Source: Combretum micranthum (Eukaryota; Streptophyta; Magnoliopsida; Myrtales; Combretaceae). Taken from it: 64,000 bases of DNA. This document shows positions 1-11,620 of the stretch, one piece after another; within the stretch, counting starts at the first letter, position 1, and the number at the start of each line of letters is the position of its first letter. The notes beneath the pieces are model-generated. The model was not told the DNA's origin. It saw nothing but the letters and a program-made list of their open reading frames with translations, and did not search any database. A program made the translations under genes and the position numbers. The DNA is taken from assembly GCA_024138025.1 (NCBI GenBank), contig JAMXBD010001038.1:1-64000 (forward strand), given 5' to 3'.

Positions 1-1750
1 AAATTCCCGAATCTAAAACTTTCAAAGGTTTGAAATTTCCTTTGGAACAAAATTCACAGTAATTTACTCCATAATATTTTATTTTACTATGAACCGAAGG
101 AAAGCCGGATTTAGGGTCCTAGGCTCCATTCACTAAACTCAATCTAATCGGATTAGGGGGTTTCGTTTCCAACTCCTGGGGTTTTCTAGCTACTGAGAAT
201 TTCCGGGGTTTACAATCACATCCTCATCAACATCACATCAACAACAATATAAGAACAACAACATCAACAACCTCCACATCATCAAAGTCATCATCTCTTC
301 ATCATCATCAACAACAACAATACCTGTAAAAAGAATAACAACAACAACAAGATGAGCCGAAGCTCTACTTAGTAACACAATCACACATGGAGTGGCACGC
401 GAGCTTAACTAAATGCAATGCATTAATCACAAGTTATTATCTTTTCATTAAAATAAACAAATCAATAATGGAGCACTCACACTCCGGAACAAGCCAATGG
501 GAATCTGAGGGTCTGAGTTAGTAACAGCAGCTGCTCAGGGGGGGTTAATTAGATAGACCGGAGATCTATATCTCCTATATCTAATCGATTAAAGAAATTA
601 GCTTCATCTAGGGTTCAAAAGTCGTTGCTCGACTCTACTTAAACTCAATCCATAACATGAGCCTAGTTCACAAGTTTCCATAAACTTTGAACTAAACCAT
701 GATATGTCCCCCTAAGTTTAAGTAAACGTGACTCAGATACTATTCCCCCTATCGACTACCCACTAACCAAAAAGAATCGCTATTTGCATATAGCGTACCA
801 TTGTATCATGGTAAAGTCATTACATCATGACTTGGTTAAGCGCCTAACTAACAAATATCATTGCATCATGACAAGGTTGTCACTCCCCGGATCTAATTCA
901 ACGACGTAAAGCATAACCACCACTCATCAATTATTAAGCCGTCTTTAAGTTCTTAATCATTTAGAATGCCTATCCTATCAATCATCACGCAAGTTACTAC
1001 ATACCTTATATTATGAAATCCAAACAGAGTCTCAAAAGGAATCTCAGAAGATAATCCAGAAGATAAAATCAGATATCCACTTTGTCAAGGAAAGAGCTCG
1101 TATAGAAACTAAACTAAACTAATCATCCACTTCAACAAACTCATACAGAAACTTATATCAATTATTCACTAATCTCTAATCATTTATTAAATCCTATTTG
1201 ATCAAACACTAACTTGGAACCCCACTATGGCTGCGAAGATTGCCTCGCCAAAATATGGACAGTTCTCCTTTGTCTGTCAAAGTAATTCTTTTCACTTTAA
1301 TTATAGTTTCTTATCACAAACATAGCATATATAAAGCATTCATACATAAAATCATTCATATTCAAAGCAAATAAACATTTGAAACAACATATTCCCATAT
1401 TATTCAAAGATCATCCTAATTCATTCATCTAAGCTAATTATTAGCTATTAACCCATTTTAGCTTAACCTTAGCCAAATTGTTTAGAATTAGTTATTTAAT
1501 CTAAAACTAGTTCAAGTTGATTAACTTAAGTAATCTAATTCTTTAGCTAATTCAAGCTCATTTAGTCAAGTTGAACTTAGATTCATACTAATTCATTATA
1601 CATGTAGGATCTATGTCAACTTGAGCTCACATTAACTTAAACTTAGCCAAGTTAATTAACCTTAATCATTTAATTCAAAAACTAAGTCAAAGATGGTTAA
1701 ACTAAACTCAATCTAATTCATTTTATCCTATTCAAGTTCATTTATAGAGG
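1..1750 (-). mobile_element. Gypsy-type LTR fragment, minus orientation, truncated by window edge
   Basis: Read on the minus strand this stretch has the order seen in the other chromovirus-like LTRs of the window. A leucine/lysine-codon-like AT-rich block (about 1740-1380, words such as CTTAGCCAAGTT) is followed by a block ending in ATTGGCTTGTTCCGG (near 490-505), then GTTACTAAG (368-376), a T-rich tract and TTTTTACAGG (acceptor-like AG at 324-325). The distance from the AT-rich block to the CAGG (about 1 kb) is the same as in solo LTR B (62290 to 63338). The terminal CA would lie off the left edge. Identity is by shared architecture, not alignment; the distal (5') boundary is not resolved. 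Confidence 0.4.
215..356. repeat. CAA/ATC-rich low-complexity tract
   Basis: Degenerate runs of CAA and ATC triplets (read as TTG/GAT on the LTR sense strand). They lie just downstream, in LTR sense, of the acceptor-like CAGG at 323-326. Probably internal low-complexity sequence of the LTR fragment. Confidence 0.6.
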
Positions 1751-3131
1751 TTTCTCTTTGTGAGTCAATCATCTCTTCCAGCTCCACTGCTGGGGATTCA
1801 GTCTTCCATACCGGTCGTTCCACTAATCCAATATCAATGAAGAATTACAATCACTAATAGCTTTCTTTGTCTTTATAGCCTACCACTTGGCTATTCACAT
1901 ACCACAAGACTTGTGTAATCTAACTTCCATGCTAATCCTCACTCAATAAAAGATAAATTTGTAGCAAGCAAAAATATATGATCTCTAAAATTTTAAGCTT
2001 GAAATCTATAAAGAAATATATAAAAGATTATCTATCAAAGTATCTGTTAGATGCTTAGAGGCTTTTTTGCAAAGTGCGATTTTCTTGTAACTTTTGTGTT
2101 TTTCTTTCTTTTTCACTTCTCATGATTTTTTTTCTCTTCTATGAAATATATAAACTCTTCAAATGACTCTCTTAATGATAATGTTCAACATCACATTGTC
2201 TCGAAACAAAATTCTTCCAAACGTTCCTTTTTTAAAATGGATAAGCTTGATATCCCTATATTTGTGGGATTTGAGATCTTCAGAAATTCGAAATTTATCT
2301 ACTTGAATATATCTTAATTCAGTTGCGATCTTAAGTGCTTGATATGCCTAAATTTGGGATATGAACATCTTGTTTAAAACTTTGAAACTTCGAATAGACT
2401 TGAACATATCTTATTCCACTCCTTTATCATCCGATGCTCTTGATGCTTATTTTCACTTGAATTTTTCAAACAACATGTATGGATAAACTTTGATTTTAAT
2501 TTACATATCCTTCTAACTTTGGATAGGGCTTCAACACCAAAATCTTATCTTCTTCCATTGATAGTCATATCAAGATAAACTAATTTGTTCAAACCTAACT
2601 CTGAAAATATCTTTCATTAAATTCTGATCTTTATTAAACTCTAATCTTCATTAAACTTTTGTCAAAACTTTAAAAATACTTTATAAATCACAATAGATAT
2701 AAAAAAAATTCTCCATGGATTATTATCCTCCTTATGTGAAACAAATTAAGTGCATTATCCAGATACACTTAATTAGTGGAGTTAGGGCTTCAAATAACCC
2801 CACTTTGCATTTTGATGTTTGATAAAAACTATATGAGCAAACATTCTACAAACTGTAGTAGCATTCATCTTTAAGTGTCTACCGAAATGTCTATTTGATT
2901 TTCTACTTAAGTGTCGTAAATATGCATACCTCTATTCTATAAACTTAAAACAAATTCACTAGATATCTTTTAAACTTTTTGTTATCATCAAAACTCATTT
3001 AGGAGAACTCAATAGTAATGACCCGATTTCCTAAGGATGCCGAATTTGGAATTAAAGATCCATTTGGTTAAGGGAATAGGAAAGGTTACTTGCATTGAAA
3101 AAGAATTGGATGGTCTGCTCAACCATCATAC
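1751..3131. other. AT-rich non-coding stretch, no recognised feature
   Basis: No ORF with recognisable protein content and no clear LTR boundary. It may be the U3 portion of the LTR fragment to the left, or other old repeat DNA. It forms the left flank of the small Copia-derived element. Confidence 0.4.
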
Positions 3132-3377
3132 TGTTGGAAAATGATTCAAAGATTTCCTAGCCATTAAATTTCAATTTGACCTAATCTTTAGTTTAGTTTT
3201 GATTTTATTCTATAGTTTAAATATTGTAGGCCAAAATATGTTTAAGTTTATCTTATGCTTTATATTCTACCCATATAAAGGCAGCAAGTTCCTTGTTTTC
3301 AAATATGTGAATAGCAAAAGAAATTTTCCACCATTCCCTTTTTTTTTAGCTCATCAACTTTTTTTATAAAGCCAACA
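3132..3377 (+). repeat. 5' LTR of TR-GAG element
   Basis: Starts TGTTGG and ends CCAACA, giving 6-bp perfect inverted termini with TG...CA. The core AAATTTCAATTTGACC and the block TATAAAGGCAGCAAGTT near 3276-3292 recur in the right copy. TATAAAGG is a likely TATA box. Confidence 0.8.
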
Positions 3378-3389
3378 TGGTATCAAAGC
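3378..3389 (+). promoter_or_regulatory. Primer binding site (initiator tRNA-Met type)
   Basis: TGGTATCAAAGC begins immediately after the LTR. Copia elements of plants normally prime with initiator tRNA-Met through TGGTATCAGAGC; one base differs here. Confidence 0.75.
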
Positions 3390-3475
3390 TGCAAGAGTCT
3401 TAAGGACTTGTGAGAATGGGTGATAAATAAAGTGAGTTCAAACACTTGAGAGATTAAGTACTTCAACCTTTTTCA

Positions 3476-4333
3476 GTGGCATTGAACAATTTCTCTACTC
3501 CTACTCCTATTTTCATGGGAGGAAAAGTCTCACTCAAGGCTATTAAGATGAAGTCCTATTTAAAAGCCTTTAATATATGGGAGGTTGTGGATAATGATTC
3601 TAATCTTACTCTTCTTCCACAAAATCCAACATTAGCACAACTCAAAAAGTATGAAGAAGAATTGGCAAAGAAACCAAAGGCTCTCACTTTCATACATTTA
3701 GCTACGTCAGAGGAGATTTTTACACGTATAATGACTTTGAATCACCAAAAGAAGCATGGGATAAGCTTAAAGAAGAATTTGAAGGCAATACTCAAACAAA
3801 GTTGATGCAAATCTTAAATCTCAAAAGAGAATTTGAGATGCAAAAAATGAAGGAATCTGAAAGTGTTAAGGAATATGGTAGCAAGCTTGTGTTCCTTGTT
3901 AATTAAATCAAATTGCTTGGTGAAGAATTTCCAAACCAAAGAATAGTGGAAAAACTTCTTGTGAGCTTACATGAAAGGTATGAGTAAAAAATTTCTTCAC
4001 TTGATTTCTCAAGATCTATTGAAAATAACTTTTGTAGAATTGATCAATGCTTTTCAAGCAGTGGATCAAATAAGAACAATGAGGCAAGAGAGAACCAAAC
4101 AAATAGTTGAAGGAGCTTATCTAGCCAAGACTTCATTTTTAAAGGGAAAAGAAAGAATCTATCAATTCATCCATTACAAGAAGCCTAGTCATAAACAAAA
4201 AGATTGTTGGCACAAAGAAAAACCTCAATGTTTCAAGCGCAAAAGGTTTGGGCACTTACAAAAAAGATTTCAAAGTAGAAAATGAAGAACAAGCAAATAT
4301 GGTGGATATGGTTAAAAAAGAAACTCTATTTTG
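3476..4333 (+). pseudogene. Copia-type gag remnant (UBN2/gag-polypeptide family)
   Basis: The first block (3476-3805) shows the usual Copia gag N-terminus: a Pro-rich start, FMGG, then KMKSYLKAFNIWEVV. The expected initiator is now GTG at 3476. The helical core continues in another frame around 3800-3960, interrupted by a TAA near 3903. The C-terminal block (3971-4285) holds the LVSLHERYE-type end and a zinc knuckle in which only one Cys (CFKRKRFGH) and the His survive. The second Cys is Arg, and the last Cys is Phe after a shift in the A-run. Gag would form the RNA-packaging shell. Nothing resembling protease follows. Non-functional as it stands. Confidence 0.8.
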
Positions 4334-4507
4334 AGTTAGTTGATGAGAAGTACACCAAGAGAGTTTAAAGAGAAATGCTCCAATTGAAGGTTGAGAAAGT
4401 ACATCAACAAGATGACATGAAGTGCATCATTTAATAAAGAGAAGCGATTCACATATAAGAAAATTGAAGAGATGTGCTCCATGAAGGTTTCAACTTTACA
4501 ACTTTAA

Positions 4508-4519
4508 ATCAAGGGGGCA
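4508..4519 (+). promoter_or_regulatory. Polypurine tract of TR-GAG element
   Basis: AATCAAGGGGGCA lies directly before the TGTTGG of the right LTR, where plus-strand DNA synthesis would be primed. Confidence 0.7.
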
Positions 4520-4775
4520 TGTTGGAGAATGATTCAAAGATTGCTCAGCCGTTAAATTTCAATTTGACTTGGTCTTTAGTTTAGTTTAGTTGTGATTTTA
4601 TTCTATAGTTCAAATATTGTAGGCCAATATATATATGTTTTAGTTTATCCTATGCCTTGCATTCTATCTATATAAAGGCAGCAAGTTTCTTGTTTTCAAA
4701 TATAAGAATAAATAAAAGAAATTTCCACCGTTTCTTTTTTATTATTTATTTTTTTGACTTATCATTTTTCCAAAA
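4520..4775 (+). repeat. 3' LTR of TR-GAG element
   Basis: Repeats the left LTR (TGTTGG start; TATAAAGGCAGCAAGTT at about 4672-4688) with substitutions and an A/T-rich expansion at its end. The end is placed at the CCAAAA that corresponds to CCAACA of the left copy. Confidence 0.75.
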
Positions 4776-4805
4776 AAAAATAATAATAACACTTACATGC
4801 GATAG

Positions 4806-5085
4806 GTCAATGGGGTTAGTATGAGACACCCGAGAAGCCATTTAGACACAGCTTTGGGGACTTTGAATTGGAAAGTAGCAGAGTTGATTTCCTCCGCAAT
4901 CACTTAACTTCTTTATGTTGCATTCATCTCATTGTTGACCATAGTGGGAACTACCTCCAACAAGTTGCCCCATTCTCTATCACCACTTGTGTGGAATGGT
5001 TCTTCATAGTAATTATAAAATCTCCTCATTATCTCTTCCTCATCTTCGACCCATTGCTGATTGCCCATCTAATCCTATAGCCTCA
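4806..5085 (-). pseudogene. LINE (non-LTR retrotransposon) reverse-transcriptase fragment
   Basis: Translated on the minus strand, the stretch gives a WVEDEEEIMRRFYNYYE block, a short linker with GDREWGNLLEVVP, then MVNNEMN. Plant LINE reverse transcriptases have this series upstream of the first RT motif (acidic 'ED..EI...F..YF..LF', then 'V...MN..L'). Two stops interrupt it, and the expected KAPGPDG motif is not recognisable after EEINSATF. It is a dead scrap of about 90 codons. The match is by pattern only. Confidence 0.5.
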
Positions 5086-8000
5086 AGATTCTATTCCTTT
5101 GCCTTCCTGTTGCTATTGATTTATGAGTGAAAAACGAAGTGCATGAAAAACCAAATTTCATTTTTTTATCCCTTTCTTTCTTTTGGCCAACATTATTTTA
5201 CCCTTTTAATATGTGTCTTTAAGGAACTTTTTCACATTTTAATTTTTTTTTATTCAAAACTAATTAATGAACAAATATTTATCATACATCTAAGTTATTC
5301 CTTTAACAATTTAAGTTTAATATTTGAATTTTACGATAAGATAAAAGAAGAAAAGATATAATTTATATTCAATCAACACATCAATATAAGCATAAATTTA
5401 GAAAAAAAAAAGGAAAAAAACAAAACAAAAGATAAGGACTTCGTACATAACACCGAATCTAATAGTTTATGCGGATATCGTACAACTATAAGGTATTTTT
5501 AAGTCCCTTGTTGCAAGGTTACTCTTTGAGTCAAGTCACACCTGAAATAAAATACATTGACCTAACACACACCTAGCATATTTTTTCACATGGAACAATT
5601 ATACTGACCTAGCGTATTTTGCACCTAGAATAAAAATATATTACACCTAGAACAAGATATACTACCTGGGACATATCAACTTGTACATAAGTTACCATTA
5701 AAAAAAAAGAAGAAGAAGAAGAAAAGAGCAACTTGACCTAAGAATTTCTGCCTTATCGCATAATACGGGGTAGTTTTACGTAGTCACCAAACTATTGAAT
5801 TCTTGGACCAAATCTAGAACTGCAATGGAGTCTTTTGTTTTTTCCCAAAAACTACAATCAAATTGAGACAAAATCACATAATAAACTTCAAATTTCAAAG
5901 TTTGAGTTCAGCTTGAGTTCATAAGAACTTATAATTTTAAACTTCAATCCACCCAAAATGGAATTATAGAAATTTAAGTTTGATTGTGTTAAGTCTATTT
6001 AAGCTCAATTTATTAAAACAGTTTTTTTATTCTGCCTGATTTTTGTACGTATTTATCATTTAATAAGTTTTATAAGCCTTCACTTCTTTGTTACTTCTCC
6101 ACTTTAACCTTTCAACTGTTATTTTTTTATTTTATTTCAATCATCCAACTTCGGTAATTTTCTGCATGCACACAAGCCTTTCAATATTTTTCTTTTTTAT
6201 CCCGAGCTTCCCATCTTCTCAAAATGATTAGGAAAAAAAAAAAGTCGCTTTATTGTTTCCATTAATGCTTGTCTTTCATAAAAGCACAAATCGCGTAAGT
6301 TAGAAAAGTATGTCAATTATGTTGAACAATAATAAATGCATGAGGAAAACAGCAAAAGCTTGATCATGAATCAATTAACTGAAAATTTGGCCAAAGACTA
6401 AGAACAACCTTTTCCCCCCTCATAAATCAATTAGGCATGTTCTCACATATTTTACACACTAAAACTCCTATTCAATTATTCAATAAATTGTCATGAATTA
6501 TTATTTTGACGACTGACATACTTAGGTTGCGGTCATTTATATCAATCTAATTGCCTCTTTATGTCTTTAGTTCATTCAAGTTCACATTGAGGACAAACAT
6601 AACCCAGAAATAATTTAAAAGCAATTGTTAGGATACGACTTAAATGAAAGCTATAGCTGCCCATGGCTCCATGCGATGGATGAATCATAATTGGAAAAAA
6701 GCATGAAAGTGTCTCTACTTTCAATGTGGACAAATTAATATCTGGACTTTCAAACTTAGCATTTTTGTGTCTCTACTTTTGTTTTTTTGCTCGTATTATC
6801 ATTTTTAGAGAGACAAAAAATACAAAGTTTAAAAGTTTAGACACTAAATTACTCAAATTGCAAAGTAAAACATTTTCAATGCCACTTTTTCATCATTTTT
6901 TTGGTCGAGTTTAGATTTTCCTAGTTATAATCTTTGGCTATTTTGTAGATTAACATGACATTTTAAGGGTGCTACTGTTGGCCTGGAAAAGAAAGGCAGT
7001 AGAGAGCCCATCATGTTTGTTTGGTGTAGATTCGTTAGAAATGCAAATTGAAGTGGGCCAATATGTTTTCAAAGGGTGGTTTTGTTATGTATAGATGGAC
7101 CAAAATTGGTTAGGCCATGTGCGAATAACAGATAATAAATGGACCTACGCCGTCAAGCCCAAGTTCGTGGATTGGGTAAGGCCCTCGTTTGTGTGTCTGC
7201 TTTTGCTCTTTCCGGTTAGGCCTCCATTAAACTTTGGATAGAAATCAAATGTGCATGGAAAAAATATTCCACAGGATAAGTACTAATGTGTTTAAACGAG
7301 TGATAAAAATTGTATATAGTTTTTTATGAAACTATCCACGTGGAAAAGACATGGATTATTTTTGTTAAGCACTAGAAATGATGTAGAAATTAAGGGGATG
7401 TAAACCTTTGCAATCATATCCTGCCAATTATCTTATTTATAGGAAAGTTGATAAACCTTTTTATAATTTCTTATTATTTCCATTTAATATTTATTTGATC
7501 ATGATTTAATGGAAAGTCGTTGACATAACAAACTTAAGAGTCATTATTACCTATCTGAAGGTAAGATGTACTCCTCCTATTAACGTGGATAATAGCATAG
7601 CATTTTCGTTTGAACCACCCTGTCAAGAATCAAAAGATCGGAGCTTTGTAAGATTTGGAATTGCAATCAACCTATCTCTAACCAATTATGGAGATGGCCG
7701 ATCATTAAAAGAAGTCAATATTAAATATTCATTTTTTTTAATTGCAGTTAATTGTCATTTCAATATTATATTTTGAGGGTTTGTTACTAATTAAATTAAT
7801 AATTGATTAGTCCTGCACTCAATACATTGGTTGTAGTTGGGTCACAGGCTAAGGCACCGTAGACCTATACATACGTTAAGGCTAGAAAACAAATACATGG
7901 CTTGGGTAGAGCATCCTTTGAAAAAATGGAAAAAAAAAAATCTCTAATCTAAGAAATTGTGCTAAGTGTTGCAAACCACATGGGTGGATTACCAATGAAT

Positions 8001-8300
8001 AGTCCAATCGTATCAGTCCTATGAGAGAATGCTTTAAATGATTGTTCAAATGATACATCTAATGTGAAATGATTCAATTTTCAAATTTTACTCATAATAT
8101 ATAAAGATCTATTAGATCTAACTCAAAACATTGAGTTTGACTCTGAGATTTTAGAGATATATGAATATTACATTAGAACAAATATAAAGATCTATAGATT
8201 TAAACTCTTAGAGATCCATGTTCTAGATTAGTGCACTAAATTTATCTATGTGGTTGGTCTTACTTCACGCAATTGAGCCTACTCCTAGCACAATAGGTTG
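5086..8300. other. Intergenic AT-rich DNA, no gene recognised
   Basis: Short ORFs here give low-complexity, hydrophobic or AT-driven peptides without family resemblance. Around 5540-5660 a short phrase CACCTAG/GACCTAG recurs. No terminal repeats were seen. This is the left flank of the Tat/Ogre element. Confidence 0.5.
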
Positions 8301-8305
8301 AGAAG
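8301..8305. repeat. Target-site duplication AGAAG (left)
   Basis: AGAAG precedes the outer end of the LTR at 8306 and recurs at 23988-23992 after the other LTR. This is the 5-bp duplication expected of a Ty3/gypsy integrase. Confidence 0.9.
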
Positions 8306-10072
8306 TGTCGAGCCTAGATTTTTTCTTTCGATTTCCTTTAATCCGATTCGTACTAAACCCTAACCCATTCAATACGAATCCTCGACTAAGAATTAAAGGA
8401 AATTTTGAATTTTTAAAACATTTGGAGTCGCCACTCGACTAAAGTCGAGAAAAAAATAAAAAAACCAATGGGTAGGTTGATTTTGGTTTTGCTACTGATC
8501 CGCGAAAAAATCGTTTTTTGAAAACGAGAACCAGAAATTAACTTGAATTCGGGGGCTAACCTATTAAAACCTAAACGGTTACCACTTTAACTTTCCATAT
8601 TTAAATTGCTTTCTTTTAAACCCTAATTCCAAATCTAAACTATTTACTAGGATTTAATTAATTAAACATATGTCTAATATGCATAAAATACTAATCAAAT
8701 TCTATCAATAATCATATAATCTAAACTAATAAAACAAATTCACAAAAATAAATTTTTATATATTTTAAGTCGCCCATTTAGGTGCCTACGTACCCGCTAA
8801 TCGGGATCAGACCACACGTAGTTCTTTTAGAAAAATTTAGTTTGTTGGTTAATTTTAAAATTTTTTCCAAATCGTTTCGCTTTAAGTTCATTAAGTTTGG
8901 TAATTTTATGAAAAATATATACATATCTTTTAACATGAACCCTAAATCTATTAAGTTAGGTTTTAGCAACTTTATGGAAAATCGGATTTTTTTCTAGGTG
9001 ACAAAAATTTTGAACAAGAAATCATAACCACATATCATGCATATCAATTGATCATATATATCATCAAGAATAAAAATATTATAAGGAATATCAATATTTA
9101 ACAAGCTAATTTCAACAAAGCAAAATTATGGCATAATCAAGATTGGTGAAATCATAAAATTCAATCAAGGTCATCACTATATTATGGCATAAAAGGAATA
9201 TTAATGACTAATCATCATACATGATCACACAATTCCAAATGTTATAAACCTAAAACTCTAAAAAATTTCAATATATTCCTCATGATTAGGGAATGATTAT
9301 AGTTATATTATCAATAACAAGATCTTAATGTAATTCTATGAACACATACCTAACATGATATAAAAAAATTCAATTTTATCACAAGAAAACAAAATCATTA
9401 CTATATCAAGTTATGTTTTAACAAATTTATAAGAATTAACTTTTCTAAGTGAAAAAAAAAAAGATTTTGAATAATGGATTAAAATTATATATCATGGCAA
9501 TTGTCAAGCACATTAATTAAATCAATATATCATCATTAATAAAAGATATCAATGTTAACAAGATAAGCTCATATTCAATAACGTAGGTAAACTTCATACA
9601 TGATATTAACATTATAGCAAAGTTTCTAATTACATCGCATATTGATAACGAAATCGGGTTTTTTTAATCATTTCAAAATCATGGTATAAACAAACTTTAG
9701 CCAATCAAGATTTTCATCAAGTTATCAATACAATTTGTATGTCGAATATTTGCAATATCTCATTATTCGAAATTTGACAAAATCATAATATTACAAAACG
9801 ATATCACAAAGACAGGGTGCAAGGATTATAAACTATCATAGCAAGATCGATCATGTAAAAAAAATAAACCCTAAATTTCAATTTAATATTTTTAGAACAA
9901 GACAATTTCATTTATTGACAAAAAATTAATTATAATGACTATATTATCATGATTCAAACTAATACTAATTAAACATATTTTTGAATTTTTTTAAAACACA
10001 ATATATTCATAACAAATTCTGAAAATATAATCATATACTAGTTATTTTCATTTTTCTTATTTTTTATTTTTC

Positions 10073-10143
<71 letters not shown>
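10073..10143. repeat. (ATT)n microsatellite inside 3' LTR
   Basis: About 23 uninterrupted ATT units. The corresponding tract in the other LTR (22952-23005) is shorter and interrupted, showing slippage since insertion or an assembly difference. Confidence 0.9.
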
Positions 10144-10145
<2 letters not shown>

Positions 10146-10520
10146 CGAATTAAGAACAGGAATGTGAACTTACCTGCAGGAGGAACAATGCGCGTGAAGG
10201 AGGAAGTTGAAATCGAAGCTCCAAAGCCGCGCGCAGGGAAATTGAAATCAAAGCTTCAAGGCCGCGCGCATGAAAATTAAAATCAGCTGGCCGATGACGA
10301 TGCAGGCAAAGGATTTTCAATGGAGCTCCGACGGCTGTAGACGACGGCAACCAACAACGGCTCCGGGGGGAACGCAGCGGGGTGGCCGACGCGACGGTGG
10401 TTTGTAGGTTTCGACGAAATTGATTTATGGGAATGGAAGTTCTCGACTTCCTGAATATCAAATGCTTGTTTTATTTTTCTTTTCTTTGCTTTTGTGTCCT
10501 CTTCGTTTTTTCTTCTTCCT

Positions 10521-10530
10521 CTATTTATAG
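10521..10530 (-). promoter_or_regulatory. TATA box of LTR promoter (3' LTR copy)
   Basis: On the minus strand this reads CTATAAATAG, a strong plant TATA box. It lies just upstream of the GC-rich block 10150-10440, which would be the start of the transcript (R/leader). The same box is in the 5' LTR at 23386-23395. Confidence 0.65.
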
Positions 10531-11121
10531 ATCTAAATTAGGGCTTTTTTATTCTAATCCGAAAAACAAATTACAACTATTAATTAGTTGTCATTAACAT
10601 AAAAATAGCTGTCATTACCGTTAGATTTTGAACGTTAAACAACGAAAATCTCGGATTTTGCTTTTTTCCGGAAGCTAAAAAACGAGTTTTTTTTAATTTT
10701 CGAATTCAAATTTGAAACCCTTTCTCTTGATGAAAACAACAAAATTTTATACCAATAAAACTACTCCGCGCCTATTTTCAAAATATGTATTTATTTTGTA
10801 AAAAACGGGTTTGAAAACGGGTCAAAAATAGACTTGAAAACGCCCCATCGGGCGGCCGGAGGTAGGAGACGATGAACAGTGTTTTTTTTTTTTTTTTTAC
10901 GAATTTTCAAAATTACATTATACTATATTAATTATCCATATTACATCTATTGTATTTATTTCTATTAAATTGATTCATTATTTATTTTTATTTATTTATT
11001 TTTTTTTTTTTTTTATTCCTAACTTTAACATTTATAATTTGCAAAATTCAATTATTCTAATTATGTATATACTAACCTAAGTATTTATTTTGACAAAAAA
11101 TGTCAAAATGAGATGTCTACA

Positions 11122-11137
11122 GCTGCCCCTCTTTGTG
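11122..11137 (-). promoter_or_regulatory. Polypurine tract of Tat/Ogre element
   Basis: On the minus strand CACAAAGAGGGGCAGC lies directly before the TGTAGACATC start of the 3' LTR. Confidence 0.8.
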
Positions 11138-11620
11138 ATGAGGTTTGTCAAAACCTTATCACAAAGATAAAGTAGACCTCATTTTGACTTTACCTCATTT
11201 GGAATTCCCACTTCTTGAGCGGGATGAGAGCTTTTCATGTTCTGATATGCTTATTGAATCACTTCTTGGGCAAGGATGCTTCATGCACTGAACCATCCTT
11301 TGATTCAGGTCTCATGTACTGAGTCTTACTTGAAAAGAGGTCGTTTTCTGAACAGAGATAGAATTGTTTCTTGAGCAGAGATGAAGTTGTTTCTCGAATA
11401 GAAATGATTCATGTTCTTGAAGAAAGGATGGCGCTCCTCTGAGCTAGCGATCCTTAAGCTTGAAAGCAAAGAAGGAAGGCGCTCCACTGAGCTTGCGATC
11501 CTTAAGCTTGAAAAGACTCTTGAAACGTTTCACATGTTTTGCGGATATGCTTCATGTTCTGAACTGCCTTTTGAATTGGATTGCTTCTTGTGCTAACATT
11601 TGTCTCATGTTTGATACAAG

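Larger units (their letters stand above)
3132..4775 (+). mobile_element. Small non-autonomous Copia-derived LTR element (TR-GAG type)
   Basis: Two direct repeats of about 250 bp start TGTTGG (3132 and 4520). The left one ends CCAACA, a perfect inverted terminus. They enclose only about 1.14 kb. The internal part has a primer binding site directly after the left LTR, a degraded gag and a polypurine tract directly before the right LTR. No protease, integrase or reverse transcriptase is present. This is the layout described for TR-GAG elements, which carry gag alone and are moved by enzymes of autonomous relatives. The LTRs differ by several substitutions and small indels, so the insertion is old. 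I found no target-site duplication; the right terminus is worn (CCAAAA instead of CCAACA). Confidence 0.8.
8306..11121 (-). repeat. 3' LTR of Tat/Ogre element (2,816 bp)
   Basis: On the minus strand it begins TGTAGACATC and ends GGCTCGACA. Long stretches match 21185-23987; differences are mainly one-base indels in homopolymers, a different ATT-repeat length and scattered transitions. Internal parts include a U3 poly-T/AT segment (near 10880-11110), a TATA box (10521-10530), a GC-rich transcribed leader (10150-10440), an ATT microsatellite (10073-10143) and a long AT-rich tail. ORFs found on both strands at about 8780-8997 are duplicated in the other LTR and are not genes. Confidence 0.93.

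Noticed and set aside
3132..4775. Reading the TR-GAG element as two unrelated solo LTRs around a host gene
   Set aside because: PBS and PPT lie exactly at the inner LTR edges and the enclosed reading is Copia gag.
8778..8997. Overlapping ORFs on both strands, repeated at 21658-21877
   Set aside because: They are AT-rich LTR sequence present once in each LTR copy, with no protein-like features.
10150..10461. Arg/Pro/Ser-rich 103-codon ORF and its relatives at 22998-23395
   Set aside because: It lies in the GC-rich LTR leader; frames differ between the two LTR copies, so it is not a conserved protein.
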